Assembly: GCA_050010115.1 (NCBI GenBank)
Contig: JBEKLQ010000045.1
Span: 1-28,434 of the forward strand
Length of the DNA: 28,434 nt
Reading direction: 5' to 3'
Source of the DNA: JAKACA01 sp050010115
Lineage (GTDB): Bacteria > Actinomycetota > Acidimicrobiia > Acidimicrobiales > Bog-793
In this document: positions 22,744-28,434 of the stretch, piece by piece
Numbering within the stretch: the first letter of the stretch is position 1
Layout: every line of letters begins with the position of its first letter
The notes under the pieces: model-generated
Told to the model about the DNA's origin: nothing
The model's database searches: none
Seen by the model: the letters and a program-made list of their open reading frames with translations, nothing else
Program-made: the position numbers and the translations under genes

Positions 22744-23352
22744 TTACCGGGAGAGTGAGATCGCTACCGCGTCGCCGAAGGACGGCGAGTCATCGACATG
22801 GATGCCAAGGGCGGCTAGATAGGCAACGAGGAGCGGCCGATCCAAGCGGTGCCGAATTCTCCGAGCGAGATAACGGTCGGGGTCCTCGAAGGGCTGAACG
22901 AGGCCTGTGGCGTGCCACTGCCACCTGCCGTCTTCGCAATAGGCGGCCAGGGTGCGGATGTATCGCAGAGGCGGCTTGCCATTCGGCCCGAGGAGCTGGA
23001 ACTGCGTACTCGCGTGCGGTGGGTTGACCGAACAAACTGCGACGACCCCGACGCAGCTCAGCCGCTGGGAAAGGACTCCGACGCTGGGAACGGGATCTCC
23101 GCCCTGTCGACCGTTGTTGATGTACATGGTCCACTTCCCGACAGCAACGAACAGCTGCCGGGACCAGGGTGTCTGCAACGGACGGAGCGCATCGAACGCG
23201 GCCGGCAGCTGCCCAGCGGGTGCCACGTCGTACTGGGCGCCCAGCGCGTCTCGCCACTTCCTCTCCGCATCGAGAACCGCGTCTATCGGTGCCTCAATGA
23301 ATCCGAGGGCGTTTCCAAGCGGTGCAAAGTCGCCGTCGAGCAGCGTCGCCAC
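22744..23352 (-). CDS. Conserved hypothetical protein, 202 aa
   Basis: The GTG start at 23352 gives MATLLDGDFAPLGNALGF. The centre has RPLQTPWSRQLFVAVGKWTMYINNGRQGGDP, a block found in uncharacterised actinobacterial proteins. Conserved aromatic/Gly patterns follow: RYIRTLAAYCEDGRWQWHATG and FEDPDRYLARRIRHRL. The protein is soluble, with no catalytic motif visible. Similar genes occur scattered in Streptomyces-like genomes and may belong to polymorphic-toxin or immunity settings, but nothing here proves that. It is divergent from the interrupted tautomerase-like gene, with about 149 bases between the two starts. Confidence 0.72.
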   Translation of the reverse strand: MATLLDGDFAPLGNALGFIEAPIDAVLDAERKWRDALGAQYDVAPAGQLPAAFDALRPLQTPWSRQLFVAVGKWTMYINNGRQGGDPVPSVGVLSQRLSCVGVVAVCSVNPPHASTQFQLLGPNGKPPLRYIRTLAAYCEDGRWQWHATGLVQPFEDPDRYLARRIRHRLDRPLLVAYLAALGIHVDDSPSFGDAVAISLSR

Positions 23353-23627
23353 TCTGGCAGGGTAACGCCGCGCGGTTCTCGGGCTGCCCGACCTCGAACT
23401 GCTGTTCCGGGCGCAGCAACTACCTCGAGCGGTGGTCCAGAACGGGCCCGCAGACCCCGAAACCGGCCCGCTGCCGCGTCGACCCGCGCAAAACCTACCT
23501 GATGCCCCTCATCGAGGTGACTTATGACGATACGGTCGACGAGCCGCTCCTGCGCCGGCTGGGCCAACTCCTGCCGGATGTGGCTTCGGAAGCCGTCGAT
23601 TGCCCGGAGGACCCGTGGATCGGCCCT

Positions 23628-23631
23628 CTAG
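23628..23631. repeat. CTAG target duplication of IS1634 copy A (pair at 25539-25542)
   Basis: CTAG flanks both ends of copy A. The empty site would be CCTCTAGAGG, a 10-bp palindrome inside the tautomerase-like gene. Restoring the reading frame with one CTAG copy supports the assignment. Confidence 0.75.
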
Positions 23632-25538
23632 CGGGAGTTTCCGGGCTATCCCGATGAGCCCCGGGGAGCCTTCTGGGGGGACTTCTTCAAAATAGGCCCC
23701 TGACCAGCGCGAATGTGCAGGTCAAAGGCTCGCGATTTGTCGCCAGACGGTGTATTACGTATATATGGTATCAATCGTGGGCAAGAAGCAGGGCGGCCAC
23801 AGGTACTACTACCTCGTCGAGTCAGCCCGGGTGGGGGGCAAGCCGCGCATTGTCTCGCAGCGCTACCTGGGCTCGGCCGACGAGATCGCCCAGCGCCTCT
23901 CGGAGTCCGGGCCCGGCGAGCCTGACCGTAGCCGCCACCTGAGCTTCGGCGACCTGGCGGCGGTCTGGGCGATGCTCGGGCGTCTTTCAGTCGTCGAGAT
24001 CGTCGACGGGGCGGTGGGTGGACGCCGTTCGGACGCGGCGGCCTCCGTCGGGACCTACTTCGCCCTCGCCATTCTCAACCGGGTGGTGGCTCCCTGCTCG
24101 AAGCTCGCCTTCTCGGACTGGTGGGCGACCACGGCCGGCGATCGCCTCGTGAAGCTCCCCGCCTCGTCGCTCGACCACCGGCGCTTCTGGGAGGCCATGG
24201 ACGCCGTCAGCGACGAGCAGCTGAGAGAGATCGAGCGGCGGATCGTGGCTCAGATGGTGGAGTTGTTCGCGCTCGACTGCTCCGGGCTCGTGCTCGACAT
24301 GACGAACTTTTCCACCTACATCGACTCGGGCAACGACCGGGCACCGATCGCCCAGCGGGGCCATGCCAAGCAGAAGCGCACCGACCTTCGCCTCGTCGGC
24401 CTCGGGCTCGTCGTCTCGACCGACTTCGGCGTGCCGCTCGTCAGCCATGGCTATCCGGGCAACCGTCCCGACGTGACCCAGTTCCCCGCGGTGGTCGCCG
24501 AGCTCGTGGCCCGCTTTGGCCCCCTGGCCGAAGCCGGAGCCGAGCTCACCTTGGTCTACGACGCCGGCCAGGACTCGACCGACAACCAGGAGCTCATGGA
24601 GGACAGCCCGCTCCACTTCGTCGGCTCGCTGCCACCGTCGGATCACCCGGACCTGCTGGCGGTGCCGAAGGGTCGCTACCGGGTCGTCGACAAAGCGGCC
24701 TTCCCGGGACTGTCCGCCTTCGAAGATCGCATCGAAGTCTTCGGCCGGGAGCGCCGTGTCGTGGTCACCCACTCGCAGTGTCTGCACGACGCCCAGCTCC
24801 GCGGCTTTCACCAGACCCTCGCCAAAGCACGCCGTCAGCTCGCCGAGATCACGGCCCGGCTCGGGCGCGGCAAGGGACGAAAGACCAAGGAGGGCGTCGA
24901 GGCCGAGATCGCTGCGGTCCTCAAGCCGCGCTGGCTCGACCGGGTCATCTCGACCGCGCTCTCGGGCGAGGAGCCCTCGAAGCTGCGCCTCAGCTGGCGC
25001 ACCAAGCCCAAGGCGGTCGAGGCGCTCGCAGACGAGCTGTTCGGCAAGCGGATCCTGTTCACCGACCGCGACGAGTGGACCATCGTCGAGGTCGTGGCCG
25101 GCTACCGCTCCCAGTCAGAGGTCGAGGCAGACTTCCGCCAGATGAAAGACCCGAGGGTGGTCTCGTTCTCCCCGATGTTCCACTTCACCGACCAGAAGAT
25201 CCGGGTGCACGTCGCCCACTGCGTGCTCGCCCTCATGACGGCACGGCTCATGGCCCGCGAGGCAGCTCAGGCCGGAACGGCGATGAGCGTGCGGGAACTG
25301 CTCTCGACCCTGGCAGGGATCCAGGAGACCGTTCTTCTGTACCAAGGAGACCGGGGACGCCCCCGAGCCCGCCGGATGCTCACCGAGATGGACTCCACCC
25401 AGCGCCGCCTCTACGACCTGTTCGGCCTCGACACTTACGCTCCGACTCGCTGAGTTAGGTAATACAGCCCTCGTCCCCAGATACCACTGTTGACCTGGGA
25501 CTACGTCGATCCTTCAGGGGATAGCCAGGAAACTCCCG
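23632..25538 (+). mobile_element. IS1634-family element, copy A (1907 bp)
   Basis: The terminal inverted repeats start CGGGAGTTTCC(G/T)GGCTATCCC and are near perfect between the two ends. The outer bases are the CTAG duplication. Subterminal GTATTAC (before the transposase start) and GTAATAC (after the stop) add a second inverted pair. The element is complete and the same length as copy B. It sits in the opposite direction to copy B, with only about 520 bases between them. Confidence 0.88.
23765..25453 (+). CDS. tnp: IS1634-family transposase, copy A
   Basis: A 562-aa DDE transposase. The ATG at 23765 matches the start of copy B (M-V/A-S-I/L-VGKKQG), so the GTG at 23750 is not needed. The first catalytic Asp is in VLDMTNFSTYIDSGN (about 180) and the second is in LTLVYDAGQDS (about 265). 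The YR...E......K signature of IS4-type enzymes is in YRSQSEVEADFRQMKD (about 450). The conserved HAKQKRTDLRLVGLGL and GNRPDVTQF blocks identify the IS1634 branch. No frameshift is seen, so it is probably active. Confidence 0.93.
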   Translation: MVSIVGKKQGGHRYYYLVESARVGGKPRIVSQRYLGSADEIAQRLSESGPGEPDRSRHLSFGDLAAVWAMLGRLSVVEIVDGAVGGRRSDAAASVGTYFALAILNRVVAPCSKLAFSDWWATTAGDRLVKLPASSLDHRRFWEAMDAVSDEQLREIERRIVAQMVELFALDCSGLVLDMTNFSTYIDSGNDRAPIAQRGHAKQKRTDLRLVGLGLVVSTDFGVPLVSHGYPGNRPDVTQFPAVVAELVARFGPLAEAGAELTLVYDAGQDSTDNQELMEDSPLHFVGSLPPSDHPDLLAVPKGRYRVVDKAAFPGLSAFEDRIEVFGRERRVVVTHSQCLHDAQLRGFHQTLAKARRQLAEITARLGRGKGRKTKEGVEAEIAAVLKPRWLDRVISTALSGEEPSKLRLSWRTKPKAVEALADELFGKRILFTDRDEWTIVEVVAGYRSQSEVEADFRQMKDPRVVSFSPMFHFTDQKIRVHVAHCVLALMTARLMAREAAQAGTAMSVRELLSTLAGIQETVLLYQGDRGRPRARRMLTEMDSTQRRLYDLFGLDTYAPTR

Positions 25539-25756
25539 CTAGAGGACGGAGACATCGAGATCCGGTTTCGGGGAAAGAGTGCCTTTGACGTGGGCGGCCT
25601 CAACGTTGTTGTCGAGGTTCGGACGAAACTGTTCGAAAGTCGGATCCTGGACAAGCAGCGGCGTGCCGACCTCATCCGGGACCGCCTGTCGAGCCTGGGA
25701 CTCGGTTGATCCTGGCCGCGACACAGTCCTTCGTGGACGGACACGGTGGGGGAGGC

Positions 25757-25780
25757 CGGGAGGGGGCTTGCCCCCTCCCG
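25757..25780. terminator. 11-bp GC-rich hairpin after the split tautomerase-like gene
   Basis: CGGGAGGGGGC, loop TT, then GCCCCCTCCCG. It lies 48 bases past the stop of the interrupted gene, where a terminator would be expected. The T-tract is missing, as is common in high-GC actinobacteria, so the assignment rests on position and stem strength. Confidence 0.45.
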
Positions 25781-25858
25781 CTAATGCCGCGACAGGCAAC
25801 GTTCCTGGGGTCGTAGCCGGTCACAAATCCCTGCCAGCCTGAGACAGGATGTCTGCCG

Positions 25859-26066
25859 GTGACAACTCAGCCACTCCCGGAGTCTGGAGGCCGATGCCCC
25901 GTCTGCGGGCACCCGGAGGAGGCCCATACCTACTGGGCTCCCGACAAGACCTGCGACGGCTGGGCACACTGCACCGTCGGAAGGCTGAGTCAGCCTGCCA
26001 GTGTTGGCGCTCCTGGCCGAAGATTCCGCTCCCGAACTGATAGAAGCGCGCATCCACCACTCCTGG
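25859..26066 (+). CDS. Small zinc-ribbon-like ORF, 3' end cut by IS1634 copy B
   Basis: The GTG at 25859 gives MTTQPLPESGGRCPVCGHPEEAH, followed by TYWAPDKTCDGWAHCTVG. The CPVCGH...C....C spacing suggests a four-cysteine metal site as in small actinobacterial zinc-ribbon proteins. After about 69 codons the frame runs into the left end of IS copy B at 26067, so the natural stop is probably lost. There is no clear ribosome binding site. Function unknown; it may be a chance frame, but the cysteine pattern is ordered. Confidence 0.4.
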
Positions 26067-27973
26067 CGCGAGTTTCCGGGCTACCCCAGGCTGCGCCGCC
26101 GTTCGCCCTGGTAGATGACGGTGTCGGGCGGTTCGTCGCGTATTACCTAACTCAACGCTTGGGGGCGTAGTCGTCGAGGCCGAACAGGTCGTAGAGACGG
26201 CGCTGGGTCGGGTCCATGTCGGTGAGCATGTGGCGGGCTCGGGGCCGTCCTCGCTCGCCGGCGTAGAGCAGGACGGTCTCTTCGATGCCCGCCAGGCTCG
26301 AGAGCAGCTCGCGCACGCTCATCGCCAGACCCGCTCTCGATGCCTCGCGCACCATGAGGCGGGCGACGGCGAGCGCCAGCACGCAGTAGAAGGCGTGCAC
26401 GCGGATCTTCTGGTCGGTCCAGTGGAACATCGGGCTGAACGAGACGACGGCGGGGTCCTTCATCTGGCGGAAGTCGGCCTCGACCTGCCACTGCGAGCGG
26501 TAGGCGGCCACGATCTCGGGGATCGTCCAGTCCTCGTGGTCGGTGAACAGGATGCGCTTGCCGAACAGCTCGTCCTCAAGCGATCGACGCGCCTCGTCGT
26601 CGAGGGAGTACTCGAGGCGGAAGCTCGACGGTGTCCTGCCGGTGAGCGTGGTGGTGATACAGCGCGCCACCCAGCGGGCCGAGCAGATCTCGGCGATCTC
26701 GGCCTCGACGGCCGCCCTGTTCCTGCGCGTCCGTCCCCGCTCGAGGCGGGCCGCCATCTCGCCGAGACGCCGAGACGCCTTGGCCAGGGTCTGTGCGAAG
26801 CCCCGCGACTGCTTGTCGTGCAGCTCGGCCGAGTGGGTGACGACCACCCGGCGCTCGGCCCCGAGGGCCGTGGTCCTCGCCTCGAAGGCGGTCAGCCCGG
26901 GGAAGGCCTCCCCGTCGACACTGCGATAGCGCGACCGAGCCACTCTGAGCAGGTCGGCGTGGTCGCTCGGGCGGAGCGATCCGACGAAGTGCAGCCGGCT
27001 CTCCTCGATGAGCGCCTGGTTGGCGGCGGAGTCCTGGCCGGCGTCGTAGACCAAGGTGAGCTCGTCGCCCTCGGCGGCGATCACGTCGTAGCGGGCCGTC
27101 AGCTCGCTCACGACGTCGGCGAACTGCGTGACGTCGGGCCGGTTGCCGGCATAGGTGTGGCTGACGATCGGGATGCCGCCGTCGGTCGTGACGACGAGCC
27201 CGAGCCCGACGAGGCGGAGATCGGTGCGCTTCTGCTTGGCGTGACCGCGCTGCGCGACCGGTGCCCGATCGTTGGCCGAGTCGATGAAGGTGGCGAAGTT
27301 CGTCATGTCGAGCACGAGGCCGCTGCAGTCGAGGCCGAAGCTCGCCACCATGGAGGCGGTCACCCGGCGTTCGATCCCCCTCAGCTGCTCGGGGGTGATG
27401 GCGTCCATCGCGTCCCAGAAGCGGCGGTGGTCGAGAGCCCCACCCGGAAGGCGCACCAGCCGGTCACCGGCCGTCGTCTGCCACCAGTCCGAGAAGGCGA
27501 GCTTCGAGCACGGCGCCACCACTCGATTGGCACAGGCGAGGGCGAGATAGGTGCCGACAGACCCGGCAGCGTCCGAGCGCCGGGAGCCGACGACGTCGTC
27601 GATGATCCGGGCCACTCCGAGACGCTCGAGCACGCCCCAGGTAGCCGCCAGATCCCCGAAGCTCCGGTGCTGGGTACGCGTCGGCTCGCCGGGCCCGGAC
27701 TCCGACAGCCTCGTCGCGATCTCGTCGGCCGAGCCGAGGTAGCGCTGCGAGACGATGCGGGGCTTTCCCTCCACCCGGGCCGACTCGACGAGGTAGTAGT
27801 AGGTCTTGGAGCCCTGCTTCTTGCCGACGAGAGAAGCCATATCTAGGTAATACACTACCCGGCGACAAATCGCGAGCACCTGAGCAGGACAAACGCGCTG
27901 GTCACGCGCCTATTCGAAAACTTTCTTCTGAGACCCCGAAATCAGCCCTCAGCGGATAGCCAGGAAACTCCCG
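26067..27973 (-). mobile_element. IS1634-family element, copy B (1907 bp)
   Basis: The right end matches copy A's repeat (GGATAGCCAGGAAACTCCCG, then CTAG at 27974-27977). The left end is diverged (CGCGAGTTTCCGGGCTACCCC, preceded by CTGG). It is exactly the length of copy A, but nucleotide identity is visibly below 100 percent along the transposase. It is therefore an independent, older family member rather than a fresh duplicate. It is inverted with respect to copy A. Confidence 0.82.
26152..27840 (-). CDS. tnp: IS1634-family transposase, copy B
   Basis: A 562-aa protein with an ATG at 27840 (MASLVGKKQGSKTYYYL); the longer upstream frame is not needed. It has the same catalytic blocks as copy A: VLDMTNFATFIDSAN, LTLVYDAGQDS and YRSQWQVEADFRQMKD with E-6-K spacing. 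Substitutions relative to copy A are spread along the protein (for example GGALDHRRFWDAMDAI against SSLDHRRFWEAMDAV). The open frame is intact, so activity is plausible even though the left terminal repeat is degraded. Confidence 0.93.
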   Translation of the reverse strand: MASLVGKKQGSKTYYYLVESARVEGKPRIVSQRYLGSADEIATRLSESGPGEPTRTQHRSFGDLAATWGVLERLGVARIIDDVVGSRRSDAAGSVGTYLALACANRVVAPCSKLAFSDWWQTTAGDRLVRLPGGALDHRRFWDAMDAITPEQLRGIERRVTASMVASFGLDCSGLVLDMTNFATFIDSANDRAPVAQRGHAKQKRTDLRLVGLGLVVTTDGGIPIVSHTYAGNRPDVTQFADVVSELTARYDVIAAEGDELTLVYDAGQDSAANQALIEESRLHFVGSLRPSDHADLLRVARSRYRSVDGEAFPGLTAFEARTTALGAERRVVVTHSAELHDKQSRGFAQTLAKASRRLGEMAARLERGRTRRNRAAVEAEIAEICSARWVARCITTTLTGRTPSSFRLEYSLDDEARRSLEDELFGKRILFTDHEDWTIPEIVAAYRSQWQVEADFRQMKDPAVVSFSPMFHWTDQKIRVHAFYCVLALAVARLMVREASRAGLAMSVRELLSSLAGIEETVLLYAGERGRPRARHMLTDMDPTQRRLYDLFGLDDYAPKR

Positions 27974-27977
27974 CTAG

Positions 27978-28244
27978 CGCTCGGTCGCACAAAGACTTGT
28001 CAACCTCCGTTACGAGCACGACCTCGACGTGTGCACCTTTCAGCCGTGGAATCACTGCTCGGAGCCCAGACCTAGCCAGGTTCCTGGCCGCTTCTCTGAA
28101 GCCCACAAATTCGGCAACGACTTCCAGCCCTAGCTGGTCAGCCGTCTTGCGACACGCGACGACCTGTTCGGTAACAAGTCGTTCCTCCTCTCGGAGGTCT
28201 GCGATCTCGTCCGTCCTACCGACCCTGAATGGATGGTCAGACAC
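27978..28244 (-). pseudogene. Resolvase-like domain truncated by IS1634 copy B, catalytic Ser missing
   Basis: From a GTG at 28244 (an ATG at 28280 is possible) the minus strand reads SDHPFRVGRTDEIADLREEE, then VVACRKTADQLGLEVVAEFV, then SGLRAVIPRLKGAHVEVVLV and TEVDKSLCDRA, up to the IS end. The order of an RVS-like start, QxxxCxxxAxxLGLxVVxEFV, LRAxIxRL and VxVVLVxxxD matches the N-terminal domain of serine recombinases. The position of the nucleophilic Ser in the RVS motif is Gly here (RVGRTDE). The gene is cut before the rest of the domain and any DNA-binding part. It may be a recombinase-derived regulator even in intact relatives. Confidence 0.5.
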
Positions 28245-28434
28245 CGTCGCCGAGGCACTTGACCAGGTCGATCCCGGCATAGCAAGCGCTATAGGACTAC
28301 ACGGTGGGATGACTTCGACCGAGTGTGGGGAGGCTCTCGGCGCTTCTGCAGATGGCAAGAGACTCCTCCGCCAGCCAGCTGGTTCTTTGGTCTCGGTGGC
28401 ACGCCAACAAATTCCACCAACCCGAACACGAAAC

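Larger units (their letters stand above)
23502..25709 (+). pseudogene. Tautomerase-like gene split by an IS1634 element
   Basis: The 5' part (23502-23631) encodes MPLIEVTYDDTVDEPLLRRL and on to DPWIGPL. The 3' part (25543-25709) encodes EDGDIEIRFRGKSAFDVGGL, then NVVVEVRTKLFESRILDKQR and a stop at 25709. Removing the IS and one CTAG copy joins them in frame (130 + 167 bases = 99 codons including the stop), so the gene was intact before insertion. The Pro directly after Met, the beta-alpha-beta pattern and the size recall the 4-oxalocrotonate tautomerase/MIF superfamily, where Pro-1 is the catalytic base. The substrate is unknown. The ribosome binding site is weak. Confidence 0.8.

Overview
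This is a high-GC, IS-rich accessory region with many GTG starts. It most likely comes from an actinomycete-type bacterium: it has SARP/BTAD regulators, a MobF relaxase with the actinobacterial helicase layout, and ISL3 and IS1634 elements. It reads as a plasmid, or an integrated mobilisable element, patched with older gene fragments. No chromosomal housekeeping operon and no intact tRNA or rRNA gene was seen.

Left edge (3-2529, + strand): three tightly packed genes. The first is an unrecognised protein cut by the window edge. The second resembles the DUF4406/nucleoside 2-deoxyribosyltransferase fold. The third is a PEP-synthase/PPDK-like protein that keeps an ATP-grasp core and a phospho-His swivel motif. 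Next comes a complete ISL3-family element (2739-4663) with imperfect 23-bp terminal inverted repeats and an 8-bp palindromic target duplication. It carries an unrelated passenger gene. From 5043 to 8405 an uncharacterised two-gene operon (369 aa + 148 aa, GTGA overlap) sits between two decayed copies of one DDE-integrase transposase. Truncated remnants of a DNA methyltransferase and of a LOG-family phosphoribohydrolase flank the second copy.

8474-14475: two divergent, membrane-anchored SARP-like regulators (signal peptide, ectodomain, one TM helix, cytoplasmic winged helix plus BTAD). A small protein and palindromic sites lie between them, and an unrecognised 343-aa protein lies downstream of one. 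14825-20989: a minus-strand mobilisation/replication operon, in transcription order AlpA-like DNA-binding protein, MobF relaxase-helicase, VirD4/TraG-like coupling ATPase, HTH replication-initiator-like protein, a small ORF, and a 247-aa protein. Most junctions are 4-bp overlaps. The replication gene contains 22-bp-period iterons that fall in different reading frames. A second repeat family (GTCCACG every 12 bp) sits at exactly the same distance upstream of two start codons of the operon.

21883-22327 holds no convincing gene but forms a large, near-symmetric array of TATGCCGA recombinase-like sites around a hairpin-rich core. On the right are a 202-aa hypothetical gene and two convergent IS1634 elements, each 1907 bp. 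The first splits a small tautomerase-like gene, which is restored in frame when the IS and one CTAG copy are removed. The second abuts a small zinc-ribbon ORF and a resolvase-like fragment that lacks the catalytic serine.

All family assignments come from reading motifs by eye. No database search was run.
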